Positions 42,901-54,000 of a stretch of 64,000 nt of DNA are shown piece after piece; the stretch's first letter is position 1; every line of letters starts with the position of its first letter. This stretch comes from Setaria digitata. Taxonomy: Eukaryota; Nematoda; Chromadorea; Rhabditida; Setariidae. The position numbers and the translations under genes are program-made. The DNA is taken from assembly GCA_003640385.1 (NCBI GenBank), contig RCAB01000005.1:310001-374000 (forward strand), written 5' to 3'. A model generated the notes under the pieces. The model was not told the DNA's origin. It saw nothing but the letters and a program-made list of their open reading frames with translations, and searched no databases.

Positions 42901-45900
42901 AAAGATAATTAAACATTCAGTTTAAGTTTTGAAGTGTTTTAATTATTTAATTAAATGAAATCGGTCGAAAGAAGAGAGGCAAGTAACGATACATTGTTAA
43001 TACACTTACCCATCGCCAGAGCCAGGGAATGGCTTGTATCCGATGCTATTTGCCCACCCGATTCGAAGGTAGGGTTCTGTTTTGGTCATCTGTTCGATAT
43101 GCTCCACTTCTGCTTCATAATACCATCGTCGGAACTGTGAGCTCCCCTCAACGACACCAACTAGAATATTTGGTGTCATACTGAAAGTAGACTATTTGGA
43201 CATGTCATAGATTAAATAAATTTTTTATTACAGTAAAACAAATCAGTTTATAAACAAATAGGACATTTCCTCTTAAATTATTCTGCAAAAAATATCATTC
43301 CCATAGTTTACTCTAGTATTAAGGTTTATGCTTTTTTTCACATTATTACTTTTCTTTCTAATCGACAATGAGTTGACTCATTCATGTATAATTTACAATC
43401 CCATCATATTTCGACTCTTCATTTATTGTCACATCTTCAAGAAATGTGTCAACTTTGATTAACACTGTTAGACCTTATCTTGTAGTTTGCAGTAGTTGGA
43501 TAAAGTTTTGCAGTCAGAATGCCCATGAAGATTCGGAATTTACAACGTACAATCAATTTTACGATTCAGCATTTCAGTATTTCTAGATGCGTGATTTGGT
43601 TCGACAAATGACCTTCATTTTTTGCAACTGCCCATTGTGGTGGACTGCTGTAGAAAATAGATGTGGACGAAGGAGTTTCTAAGCCTCTGACTGATCAAAC
43701 TATTCTATTCTTTATCAACAGAAGCTGCTGGCGAAAAGTTTCTTTTAAAATATTTTTTCGAAAAATAATTCTCATACTACCTGCTCACGTGATCTCTCAT
43801 TTTCGTTTGCAATAACAGATCTTTTCCAGGTAATAAATGCCGTGTTATTGTATTTTGGCTGCTTCGTACTGCCATCCCATTACCTTCGCAAAGTGATGAA
43901 AGCACATCAAGCACCTAGAATTCTCTCAGATTCATTTAGTTACGAATAAACGTGTGGAATCATCTATCATCTAATCGGGTCATGAAATTCATTTAAAAAA
44001 AATGTGTACCAAAGAGATGAAAAAACTCTTGAAAAAAGCCTGACCTTAGGATCACGCCCAACCTTCTCCAAGAGTGATATCACTGATTTGATATGACTTT
44101 CATTGATCATATTCAATGCCTCTGGTGATTCGGTTAGCACACAATATAATACATCTAGTATACCTACAATCTTTAAAGTTCAAGGGTAAAAAGTTAAACT
44201 ATCTTTCAAATAGTTCCTGTTTCTTGATATACAGGGGTGTAAAAAAGATATACTAAACAAAATATACCTTCTGCAGATTGTGGGTTAGATAAGCGTCCAA
44301 ATAACCACTGCAATCGTTGAGCAGATGCAAATTGTGCACAGTTGTAGTGATTTCCTTTGATCATCGCGGCAACAAGAAGATACAAATAGGTGGAGATTTC
44401 TTCCCACATTAACTGAAATTAAAATAGGAATCTAACTTCATATTCAAATATAAACATTCTGTATTGGTTGTTTCACAACTTTATTAAAACTCCAAGAACA
44501 TTTAAGAATCTGAAAAATAAATACGATGAAGAGTTTTTAAAGACTTACATTTTTTTTTTTAGAAAAGAACATTTTTAGAAAAATTTTTACCACTTAAAAA
44601 AAAAAGGTTGTATTGTTTCTAACCTGTGTTTCGTCACTGAGAACTCCAGCAAAATCAGGTATTGCTTCCATTTGGGAAAATTTATCAATAGTGTCGAGAA
44701 TCATGTTTAAGACACCTTCTTCTTGAAACAAATCTTGGCGACTTCTCAAGGCACGCAAATGATTTTGGCTAGCTTCAAAATCTAGAATGAAACATTACTG
44801 GTATTACTGAAATTTTTGTCTTTCAATTCTCTTCTTTAAGATTTAATTGGACCGACTGAATGAGTGACTTTCTATGAAAATTCATGAAAGAATAACCATC
44901 TTCTTGAGGCTGTGAAAAGTAGTCAATTAAATCCTCCATGAGCTTCAGTACTTCGCTTAGGTCAACACGATTCCAGTCCTGGGACTGTTTACCCTCTCGC
45001 TGTAGTGCTTCAATACCCCTAAAAAATGGCGTATATTATAATGGACAGTAGAAACTTGGATATAATAATATTAACGATGGCTGACGACTATAATGAAGAA
45101 ATAATATAGCTAAATTACTTTAAGAATCGATTCAGTACAGATGAACACTTTCTGATAACACGAGCCGACTTGGATTCTTCTTCTAGAGCCATGAAAAAAG
45201 TAAAGCAATCATCCATATGACCGTCTTTCAGAGCCACGGCTTTCTTTTCTTCCACCTTGCCAAGACCCTTTTTAGTTATTTCCGATGTCTAAAATTGATT
45301 GAAACCAAATTTAAAAGAAGGAAAAATACAACCCACGAATTCAAGAAATTTAAAAAAGAACCGATTTCCAGAAAGAATATACCTCTCATTAATGCCAATT
45401 TTATTTCACTTTCTGTGACTTTAAAGTTGAATTCAAAGCTAAACAAACTGTTAGAAATTACTCTCGAATCTTTTAGAAATGCTTTAACAATGGGATGTCA
45501 AGGAATGTTCTACCTGATAAGAAAGCCATAATTCTGTCTTGATATGCTGGATGAAAGCATTTGTTTCACCGTAATGAATTGTTGCAATACCCATTCCTTC
45601 TTCTTTTTCTTCCACCAATTGTTTCTTTAGGTCCTAAATCTTTTTAATTACAATTTCAGTGTTCCGCCCTCCCACAGACAACTGTCAAGCATTAATTCAA
45701 TAATATTTCACCTTAGTTTGATACATAACGAATGCAGTTGTATCAAATTCAGCCTTATCCTTGTCGTATAGTTGAATTACATTTTCCATAACACCCAAAT
45801 ATCTGAATGCACACAGTATTTCACACTTTTAAAACTTCTGCAGCATAATTTTAAGTTCAAAAATCGAAGTTACAACTCGTTAAAAGATGGCCAAACTTTA

Positions 45901-48229
45901 TGTTACGTATTTTTTACGGAAAGACTGAAAAAATCATGCCTTCCGGAAGTGATGTGTCTTATCCGGAATGGTTGTTCCCAACCAACCAATGCTCCATGCC
46001 ATTTCATTCGAATTAATTCAATGCGCCAAAGTGATCGCGCTTGTGACACTGCAGCCCCTCCTTCGTAGATGGCCATACTGCAGCGAAAAGTTGCAGTTAG
46101 TCACTGGTCATCACTGGCCAGAACTTCTTATTTTTGAAACACGCAAACCCTAACCTCTTTTTAGTTAATTTACTGCTTAATTATTAGAAGTAACATTCTT
46201 TCGAGGAAGTTGAATTCTTACTTGTGCTGTGGATGCTCACTCCAATTTTCAGGTATCGTCAAAACTTCGTCGTTGCCATGGAAAAATCGCAATACATCGT
46301 TACCGAAAAGTGCTCCTGCAGTAATCATTTGAATTATAAATATTTGTAATTCTTTTCAATTTCCATTACTTGAAATTTGATAAAATTTACGAACCCATGT
46401 TTCGTATTCGTACACTTCCCGAACTAACAGAAGTGATATTCCAAAGTGTTTGATGAAATGAGGCAATCACCATGAACCCTTTGCTATGTATCATGTGCTG
46501 CAAGTCAATGCTATGACCATTTTCAGTACAAATATCTAACAGTAAAAACCAAAATTTTACTGAACCATCGATTCTTTGGCGTACAAATATCTTAACCCAG
46601 AAATCAAAATGGAACTTTAACGATATTTTTTCATTTTGATTCGTAATAATTAAAAATATTTTGCATTCAAAAGTATTACTGAATCATTTAAATATTACTC
46701 ATTTGTTATCTGTCGTATCACAGCATTATATTTCGATTCTCTTTTTGCAGTCGATTTCGATTTAAGTCACTGACAGTTAAATAATCACGAATTGGCTGTG
46801 GTTGCTGGGATAAATTATTATTATCAATAATGTAAAGAAACAAACCAAATATCGTTCGGTAGCAACGGACACTAAAATAACATCATCTCCAACACGAACT
46901 TTCTCTCCTTCTGATCGTTGTTTGGAAGCAGGGTGAATTGTCCACCAGCATGCCTCACCTACAGAATGAAGTTAATATGAAACTTATTCAAATTTCCCAA
47001 TCTAATATTTTGTAATTTTATAGAGAAAGTTTTTAAAATACCTTATATCATTGATTAATTCTCTTATAACTTACTCTAAAATTCTCTTCTTACCTTCGTT
47101 ATTTTCTTGAACGCCAACATCAAACGCTAACTTATCGTTGGATGAGCACGATGACAGGCATGCCAGATACTGCAACCAATAATTAAAATTTTAAAACATA
47201 GTCGTCATTTATTCTTCCTTACGTCTAAGAAAGTTGGAGAAAGAGATAGCCTCTAATCCTTCACACTGAGAATCTAATTTATCAGTTCAACTTCAAAGTG
47301 AAAAGCATTCGTGATGGTTGGATAATTACACGTATAATAAGACGTATACACTGGAAGACTGCGACACAAAATTTAACCAACCATTTCACTTTGCACATGT
47401 TTGAGTTGCACTGCATGGCCATACAGTAGAGTCTTGTGTCCTCCACCACTGCCTGCTCCTTTCTAAAAGAAAAGTTGAATTCTGTGCACGCAGAAAATAA
47501 GTACAGATTAAAACATTTCAAGTCCTGAGTTTTTCAAAAGCTTCTTTGTTTTATGCAAAAATTATGAATTGTGAAATTGCAAGAACTCAAATTAATAAAG
47601 ATTTCATTAAAAAAAAAGGAAAAAAGAAACTAAAACGAGAATCAAGAAGTAAAGACTAAGCACAAAGTGATATAATATAATAAAGTCAGAAGTTTACCAA
47701 TTCCTTATCAGTACTCATCATTTCTTGAAGTGCTCGCACTGATAATGCGTTATCGATGTAGAGCATGCACATTGCTATATCGGGTGGAAGATCCTGAAAG
47801 TAATAAAGTACTAAGAAAACTTCTTAGGACTAAGAGCATATCTAAACGATTGTTAGCCCTTGCGTATATTACAACGACATTCAGAAATTATCTTTCAATT
47901 TTCAGAAGTAAATTCTCAGAAGAATTACCGGATCCGAAACGTTTTCCAATGCACACATGCGGTTGCCAAATCCTTCGGTGCAGAGACAAACTCGTTCGGA
48001 GCCAAGGACGCCTTCACGGTTAGCTGAGGCCATGCATGTCAGTGCAACGATATCACCCTGTGCATTTTAAACCTCAGGCATAAATTCTACATTAAAAAAG
48101 TTAATTCTCACAGACAGAAAGATCTGCAGAAACTTTCTTGATTCTTTAAAGAAGCACTCAAAATAGTACCGTTCGCAAAAAAGATATATCATCCTGCTCT
48201 CCATCACCTGTCCCTTCTTTCTCTGCCAT
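6936..48229 (-). CDS. unc-68: Ryanodine receptor Ca2+ release channel (complete)
   Basis: The ATG is at 48229 in exon 1 (48170-48229, residues [20 protein letters not shown]). The TAA is at 6936-6938 after [10 protein letters not shown]. About 100 small exons join in phase wherever I checked, and the homology runs without a break through every RyR landmark: N-terminal MIR and RIH domains, SPRY1, RyR repeats 1-2, SPRY2, SPRY3, RIH2, RyR repeats 3-4, RIH-associated domain, EF-hand pair, transmembrane region, GGGIGDE filter and the C-terminal CFIC/HNFANYL segment. RyRs are homotetramers of about 5,000 residues per subunit in the sarcoplasmic/endoplasmic reticulum that release Ca2+ for muscle contraction; in C. 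elegans this gene is unc-68. I verified many splice sites but did not sum the full length, and a few exon edges are approximate. One intron seems to use a GC donor (45939). An assembly gap lies in an intron at 33775. The symbol is by orthology. Confidence 0.97.
7615..7635 (-). other. unc-68: RyR selectivity filter GGGIGDE
   Basis: The minus strand encodes GGGIGDE within [14 protein letters not shown]. This is the invariant RyR selectivity filter (GGGIGD) plus its acidic vestibule residue, so the channel is predicted to conduct Ca2+. Confidence 0.95.
8552..8577 (+). repeat. 26-base A homopolymer
   Basis: An uninterrupted run of A sits inside an unc-68 intron. It is a likely length-variable and sequencing-error-prone site. 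Confidence 0.85.
12691..12726 (-). other. unc-68: unc-68 EF-hand loop 2
   Basis: The loop reads [12 protein letters not shown]: Asp 1, Asn 3, Asp 5, Gly 6, Val 8, Asp 9 and Glu 12, a fully canonical Ca2+ loop. It is followed by [20 protein letters not shown], the conserved RyR junction into the core solenoid (exon near 12100-12315). Confidence 0.9.
13108..13143 (-). other. unc-68: unc-68 EF-hand loop 1
   Basis: The loop reads [12 protein letters not shown]. It has Asp at positions 1 and 5, Asn at 3, Gly at 6, a hydrophobic residue at 8 and Glu at 12, so it satisfies the canonical EF-hand pattern. It follows [16 protein letters not shown], the helix seen in all RyRs. In RyRs the EF-hand pair contributes to Ca2+ sensing or inactivation in the cytosol. 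Confidence 0.9.
13530..24890 (-). other. unc-68: unc-68 central helical domain to RIH-associated domain
   Basis: Exons include [20 protein letters not shown] (24640-24830), [17 protein letters not shown] (near 24090-24200), [20 protein letters not shown] (23740-23980), [20 protein letters not shown] (22755-22942), [20 protein letters not shown] (21265-21454), the exact exon 18500-18612 ([20 protein letters not shown]), the exon starting at 16370 ([15 protein letters not shown]), [10 protein letters not shown] (near 15475-15665), [20 protein letters not shown] (near 13915-14140) and [18 protein letters not shown] (near 13530-13712). The last two are the RIH-associated domain that couples to the EF-hand and core solenoid. 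Confidence 0.92.
16371..20978 (-). other. unc-68: Two very long unc-68 introns around one exon
   Basis: The exon at 18500-18612 is flanked by introns of 2,129 bp (16371-18499) and 2,366 bp (18613-20978). Most other unc-68 introns are 50-700 bp. Reading both strands of the two introns gave no exon that is phase-compatible with the neighbouring exons and no recognisable protein. They could hold regulatory elements, but nothing specific is visible. Confidence 0.7.
24935..26450 (-). other. unc-68: unc-68 RyR repeats 3 and 4 (phosphorylation-loop region)
   Basis: The exon near 26262-26450 encodes repeat 3 ([33 protein letters not shown]). Exons near 25930-26040 and 25630-25760 follow. The exon near 25230-25340 encodes repeat 4 ([27 protein letters not shown]), and the exon near 24940-25088 encodes [18 protein letters not shown]. 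In vertebrate RyRs the loop between these repeats carries the kinase site cluster. Confidence 0.92.
28476..28521. repeat. Perfect 2 x 23 bp tandem duplication
   Basis: The unit at 28476-28498 is repeated without change at 28499-28521 inside the unc-68 intron between the exons near 27965 and 29033. It looks like a recent slippage or tandem duplication event. Confidence 0.9.
33668..33884. repeat. Unresolved contig join with duplicated ends
   Basis: A single N at 33775 separates two near-identical direct copies, 33668-33774 and 33777-33884, which differ by one substitution and one inserted base. This is what an assembler leaves when overlapping contig ends are not merged. It lies in an unc-68 intron, so the coding sequence is not affected. 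Confidence 0.85.
35300..38998 (-). other. unc-68: unc-68 SPRY3 region exons
   Basis: Exons near 38903-38998 ([16 protein letters not shown]), 38606-38735, 38285-38410, 37545-37640, 37110-37258, 36690-36890, 36447-36620 ([12 protein letters not shown]), 35940-36105, 35672-35760 and 35300-35480 ([20 protein letters not shown]) cover the third SPRY region. The stretch of exons between 36690 and 38735 is rich in charged and serine residues and matches no conserved RyR block that I recognise. It is the most divergent part of the protein. Confidence 0.82.
38413..38574. repeat. 30 bp direct repeat pair
   Basis: Two copies of about 30 bp (38413-38442 and 38545-38574) share an ATATCACATGTGTAT core followed by GAGAGACT and ATCA. 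The two copies differ at a few positions. They lie between unc-68 exons. Confidence 0.6.
39295..40527 (-). other. unc-68: unc-68 SPRY2 domain exons
   Basis: The exon near 40325-40527 encodes [25 protein letters not shown] and DDRSYGFDG. The exon near 40014-40145 encodes [20 protein letters not shown]. The exon near 39656-39828 encodes [20 protein letters not shown], and the one starting near 39490 encodes [13 protein letters not shown]. The order matches the second SPRY fold of RyRs. Confidence 0.92.
40645..42276 (-). other. unc-68: unc-68 RyR repeats 1 and 2
   Basis: The exon near 41949-42276 encodes [13 protein letters not shown] and then the first RyR repeat with [20 protein letters not shown]. 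Exons near 41709-41815 and 41372-41455 complete it. The exon near 41041-41200 carries the second repeat ([18 protein letters not shown]), and the exon near 40645-40808 continues with [15 protein letters not shown]. These repeats occur only in ryanodine receptors and make the gene assignment certain. Confidence 0.93.
42455..43183 (-). other. unc-68: unc-68 SPRY1 domain exons
   Basis: Three exons (about 43015-43183, 42766-42836 and 42457-42646) encode [48 protein letters not shown] and [12 protein letters not shown]. This is the first SPRY fold of the RyR cytosolic shell. Confidence 0.9.
43790..45295 (-). other. unc-68: unc-68 RIH (armadillo-like) domain 1 exons
   Basis: Exons near 45120-45295, 44895-45018, 44622-44780, 44262-44412, 44040-44165 and 43790-43916 encode [53 protein letters not shown] and [14 protein letters not shown]. 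These align with the RyR/IP3R homology helical solenoid that follows the MIR domain. Confidence 0.9.
45545..48229 (-). other. unc-68: unc-68 N-terminal ligand-binding-like and MIR exons
   Basis: Exons 48170-48229, 47929-48057, 47698-47793 and 47382-47462 are exact. Further ones lie near 47095-47169, 46855-46959, 46440-46502, 46230-46316, 45940-46077, 45716-45790 and 45545-45635. They encode RyR hallmarks such as [66 protein letters not shown] and [13 protein letters not shown]. This is the cytosolic N-terminal beta-trefoil/MIR part. In mammalian RyRs it controls gating and collects disease mutations. Confidence 0.93.
45939..45940 (-). other. unc-68: Non-canonical GC splice donor in unc-68
   Basis: The exon ending ...ITSG plus AG stops at 45940 and the next bases are GCATGA. 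The following exon opens after a good acceptor with A TAT TTG, restoring SGRYLGV, the conserved RyR sequence. A GT further on (TCC|GTAAAA) gives the wrong phase. A GC-AG intron is the simplest reading; a sequencing error is the alternative. Confidence 0.6.
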
Positions 48230-51059
48230 CTTTGTCCACTTCTTTTAATAAGATCTGAAAGGTTATCTGATTCCAGAATCCAGAAACAAAATCTCTGAGC
48301 TATTTCTGACTCATAGAATGTTCGAAATCCATTAAGGGTTGAGTTTTTTGGTAACATATCGGAGATTTTAATATGTTGGAACAAACTTATCGTCCCAAAT
48401 AAGGAAACAATACGAACTTCAGTTCTTCTTGGTTTTCTTTATAGTGGATAAATATCTGGCAGGGAGAGCTGAAAAATCTTTTGTTTGACTGAACAGTTTT
48501 TAGAAATTACGAGAAATTTTCACAAGTCTAACTTTAAAAAAAATAAAGTCCTATTTTACACTTCTGATACCACTACCCAGTATATCTAAAAAGTCTAGAG
48601 CTAAAAATTTCAGTATGCTTCAAAGATTAAAAATAACTTCATTAGGAAAAAAAGCCAGCAAATTCTTTATCTTAAAAATTTCCACACAAAAATGATCACT
48701 GGATTGAAGGATAAAATTCTGACAATAAAAAATGAGCGTTTCTCTACGACGGAGTCTTGTTGTTTCAGAGAAAGATAAATAAGGGAGAAGACTGGAAGTG
48801 CAGTTTAACAAAATAAGAACAAGGGAGAAAAGTGCATAGTTATTATGAAGAAAATAATCTAAGAATCCTTTATTTAGCATGAGTGATGTCAGACCACCGA
48901 GAAGAACAGAGAATAGAGTATCGTTACGTAATACTCCCATAATATTTCGTAAAAAACCTGGAAATATTTAAGGAAAGCTGAATTCTTGAGTCACTGTGAC
49001 AACAAACTTCAAATACTCGACTAACTTTGATTTGAGAGAAGATTGCTAACTCAGCTACATAATTGTTTTTTATATTATTGCTGCGCTTTAATTACATTAT
49101 CTTTGTTTTCAAATTTCAGCAAATATCACTCGCACTTCATAATTAGTTCCAAACAGTTCTTAAACATTTAATAGCTTATCTGTTTGCTGTAAGTGAGGTG
49201 GAAGAAGAGAAGAAAACATTTAACTGTATATCTGCAAAAAAAAAACTTTTCCTGACCATCCTTCAGAACATAAATTAATCGCTTCTGTTAGTTGGGGAGG
49301 ATCCATAAAAGCTATTTGCCATTGGGCTTATGAGAAATTCAATTTTGCATTTCAGATATGTGTGGATAAGTGTGCTTAGTATTCTAGAACTGAAAACTGT
49401 TATGGATGACAGCAGACATAAGAATTTCGAATACCTATCACCTTCTAAAAAATGAGGTCGTCGAAATCTGATCAAACTATTTGAAACATTTTTGATCAAG
49501 GCTAAAAAGAACGAAAATATGACAAATAATTATACAGGCAGGGGGAAAAAAGAATCAAAAAAGTCATTCGTAGTTGGATTATCCAACTGCAGGAATCTTT
49601 AAGCAGAAGATATAGAATTTGGGAGCAGCAGAGAGAGGAGTCTAGGAACAAAGGGATAGGAGACTAATTCCAACCAGCTAGCTAGTGAATTTCGATTAGT
49701 CTCCATTGCTGTGGGATAGATATCAAGCAGTCTTAGAACAAGTTGAAGCTTAGTGAAGCTCAATCTTTCAAGTTTCGAACAATGCACAGCTCTACACTAG
49801 CGTATACACAGACTTGACCACATGACACAGACATATCTATGTTGTTTGCAGCTACTGGTTTTCCTTCTCAGTTTATTTGGTGAGTTAGTAGTTGTAGATG
49901 AAGACGAGCACGGTGAAGATGCTCACTGATAGCTGCAGAGCTGAATGATGCATCCTCTGCTGGAGTGCAGTTTTCTGCTTTCCAATAAAGTCAACTCGCA
50001 TTAATTACAGTAGCACTTTTAGAATGAAATCCAACAATTAAATCTTCTTGTTCCATTTGGTTCAAGGTCAAAATAAACTGCCGCCAATTGATTGCAATAC
50101 GGGACAATGTAGCATTCAGTTTCTGAAACAGAATTTTAATGAGGGATGATGAGCATCCAGACTTCACTTATCCCTGATCTTATGCTGCAAAAAGCGTTTG
50201 TTTTAGCACTTTTTTTTACTACATTGTTTCACAAATTCCGCGAAATCCTAGGCACAATTCCTGAGGATGATTTATTGCATGACTGACTGGTAGTAATTGC
50301 CATTATCCAGAAATTACCATTATTCTGTCTTTTGCTTTTCAGTACTCGCAATATTCACCGCTCCACTTGAAAAGGATGAACTGTTACTGCACAAATCAAA
50401 CAAAACCCATATTTAATATCAAATCATATTCTAACCCTTACCTTTGCCCCAAATTATGCTGCGAAATGCAGTAACACTCAATCCTATGAACTATTAATAG
50501 ATTTTAATTCAACGTTTACAGTGTCTTTCAAAATAGAGTTTTTATTTAAAAAATACAAAGAATGTGTGAGTTATAAAGATATTCACGGAAAATGCAAATC
50601 AGAAATATACATGTTTTTTCTTCAGAAGTCATTTTAGGTTCACACCTAACATGACTCACAACTTAAGTACCAAATAAACATTCTATATTTCAAAAGCTTG
50701 AATGATTTCATCTTCGGACTCTAGCAACACACCTCATCAGTATGCAGATAAAAAAAATATCAAACGAAAAAGAACGATATTACTTAAACCCAATAACCAA
50801 TAAACAGCATTTTTTTTCTTTAAATAAAATTGAACAATCTTTCAGTCAGGATGCAATTTTTTTTTACAGGACATAGGTAAGAGAATAAAGTTCGGGAGAT
50901 GATAAAAGAGAAAAAGTTGTCATGATATGAAGGCAACAAGGAATCAATTTTCACTGCGAATTTTAAAACGGGACTCGGTAGAAAGCATTCTTTCAAATTT
51001 CGTTCGATTCCCTGCTCCTGCTCAAATTACCAACATTTTCTCTTACTAAACAATGAAAA
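48230..51059. other. Intergenic region between unc-68 and him-18
   Basis: This 2.8 kb lies upstream of the unc-68 ATG and downstream of the him-18 stop. It should contain the unc-68 promoter and 5' UTR. I see no exon of a known family. A 106-codon hydrophobic open frame on the minus strand (48620-48940) has no recognisable features. Confidence 0.5.
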
Positions 51060-54000
51060 TCATTTTTTGGCTCGCCTCCTTTTTCGTTCCCACCCAATCA
51101 TTGGCATCTGAAAAGTGACATGCAAGCGATCCAGTATCTCCATAAGTGCTTTTTTTGGAATTTGTGATACAGTCGAGTCGGCATGTGACAAACGATTTGC
51201 AAACTCTTCCTGTAAACAAATGTATGATTCACATCAACTTGCTAGAAAATATGAATTTGATTGTATTTAGCTCAACAACGCAGACATAAATGACATATTT
51301 TTTTAAAGCACTATGTTACAAGCTCAAACTAACATGTAATAACTTATCATAACACAAGTGTCACTTGCTTTAAACTCAACAATGCACTTATATTAGAGAA
51401 TATAAACGGATAAACTTACGAAAGAAATTACATTCAGACCAAGCAAATGATTGTATAAAGTTGAATTTTCTTCTCTACGCAACCAGTTAAGTAACACATT
51501 TTGCATCCCTTCTAAATCCTGCAAACAAATTAATCCACATAGACATGATCAATTTTATGAACTCAGTTATGATTTTATTTAATATATATATAACTGGGAA
51601 TGGAAAAATATAGACGAGGTGGTGGTTACTTTTGGGATAACTGCAGACTGCTCTTCATTAATGTAAGATTCCTCCATGATATCACACTCATCCAGACTTC
51701 TGTTTAATGTCTTATCTGCATCACAATCTTCATTACTATAATCATCGATACGCTGCTTTTCTTTCAATTCCCCATCATTATTTAACATTTTTTTGCTTTT
51801 TCTCGTCAGTGGTGTATGCTCTAGCACTGCAAACATTGTGGTTTATTTAAATCAAAGAGTAACGGCATGTAGCACAAAACAGTATTATTAACTCTTCGAC
51901 ATTTATATGCTTCAGCTTTAACATGAGATCAAGAAAAAACTAAATTAGAAATAATCTTCTTTAATTGTAACTTGTCACAAAATATTAGGTTCCGCTCATT
52001 AAATTTGTAAAGTATTCTAAAAATTCTATAAAAAATAACCAATTACACAAATAAATAAAAGCCAGATGAATACCTGGATGTGTTTCATGATAAATTTTCT
52101 TGAGGAGTGCAATGGCTCTTTTCTTACCCAGCGGTCGCACACCAAATCTTGCCAGTTCCGCCTGTAAAAATGAATGAACAAAAACGACGTTTCGGAATGC
52201 AGCTTAACAACATAAGTTTTATAGTTTCAGAAAACTTTAGACATTTAGAATTAAAATTAACAGAACCATATTTTTCTGAATAGAAGATTCTTTTATTGAA
52301 TAAGAAAATTTGCCACACAATGATGGCTGGAAAAACTGCGCGACAAACGAAATCGGAAATGATTTTTGGTTTCACATTTTTTCTATCACTGAATAATACT
52401 ATCAATTCACAAAACAGAATAAAATGAACACCTTCAATTCTTTGTCATTCATTAAATCGTAAACAGGCATTGGTGTTACATCTTTCGTTTTCACTATCTT
52501 TACATTGGAACCAAGCTCCTTCAACCGTTGTACGAGACGACTTGCTGGAATGTCTGGTGTAGAATGTACTGAAGCTTCCACTCGTATTTTTTTCTTTTCT
52601 GGTGAAGAGCAAATATTTTTGAGGGGAACAGGAGTTTGGTCGATTAATGACAACAGTGACGATGATGACAAAGGTGATGATGATTTCTTTGGTATAAATG
52701 AAAATTCCGGACTACTTTTCGTTCTTGTCATTTTTTCAGATAAATGAGTTCCAGTATTAAAAATCGCAACTGATGGAATTAGTAATTTCTCCGGTGATAG
52801 ACTGTCAGTAACTGCTTGGCTGGAACAAGCAAATGGAGATAAAAGTTCTCCGTTGTGTACCGGTAGTGCTTTAATTGGTGAAAGTTTATTAAATAAACTT
52901 TTAACAGAATCATTTAGATGATCTAAGACATTTGGATTCGATGTAGTACAAGAAGGAGTAGGAAAAGAGAGAGAAACATCCTTGTAGGCTTGATCTCTTA
53001 AAAAATTTAGACTGGTTGATTCGGCAACAAATCTTTCCTCAGGATATTTAGATTCTTCACTTCTTATTGATTTCTTGCAGCTTGGAAACAGACAACGAAA
53101 TACATCAGGATCACCAATAACAAATCCGTTACTCTCTCTCTCATTTCTGGATAAATTTCGCGGAGTTTTTTTTGACACGTTCCCAGTAATGTTAGTCACT
53201 TCGTCAACGTTGGTTTTCCGCCAAACCTCTTCAACAAATACAATGGAAGGATCATCTGAATCGTCATTGGTCATTTCCTTTCCATCAACGTGAACTCCAA
53301 CCTTTTCATTTGAGTTTCCTTCTTCTATTTCGATTTCTTCAACTTTTTCTTGGCCAACATGATTCTCATCCACAGCTCTTTCCAAATGTTTTTCCAACGT
53401 TGTTTCTTTGTTCCAGTTTGCTGCTAATTTCGCAGATTTACATAACGCTGCTAATCCCTCAGGCCCGAATTTCTCCGCCATGGAATTCACCTCTTTGCGT
53501 TCATTTTCGGTCCAAATCATCGACGCCGAAGTCAAAAAAGTTATATAAGATCTGAAAAGAGAAAAATTTGATTTGTAAAAATCCTGAGAATAAATCTGAT
53601 TAAACTATAACACCAGCTAGTAAAGAACAAAACGAAATGATAACATGAAAATAAATGATGTCATGAAGTTAAAAGATGCTAAATACAATTCTTATACTTT
53701 ATGGGACATTACATCTCATAACGACAATCAAAAATTAATCTAGTAAAAATAACTTTACCTAATTGCTGCTCCCGAATATTCCCTCAAGTACAATGAACCA
53801 TCTGCATTTAAATGCTAAAAACTTTTGATTAATTGTACAAAAATTTCAATGAAACACATTCCAGTTACTTAAGCCATATCCTATGACTGTTATCGAACCA
53901 GTAAAATGAATGAAGTTCAAATCAGTAAATTGTTCTGATAATAATTATTACTTCTAAACATTTTCCTAAAATCAATAACAATTGGTGCGGTAATAAAGGG

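Noticed and set aside
48620..48940. Hydrophobic 106-codon minus-strand frame upstream of unc-68, considered as a small membrane protein
   Set aside because: The hydrophobicity follows from T-rich codons. There are no splice partners or recognisable motifs.
52505..53555. Plus-strand open frames opposite the large him-18 exon
   Set aside because: They are antisense shadows of a real 1,120 nt coding exon.
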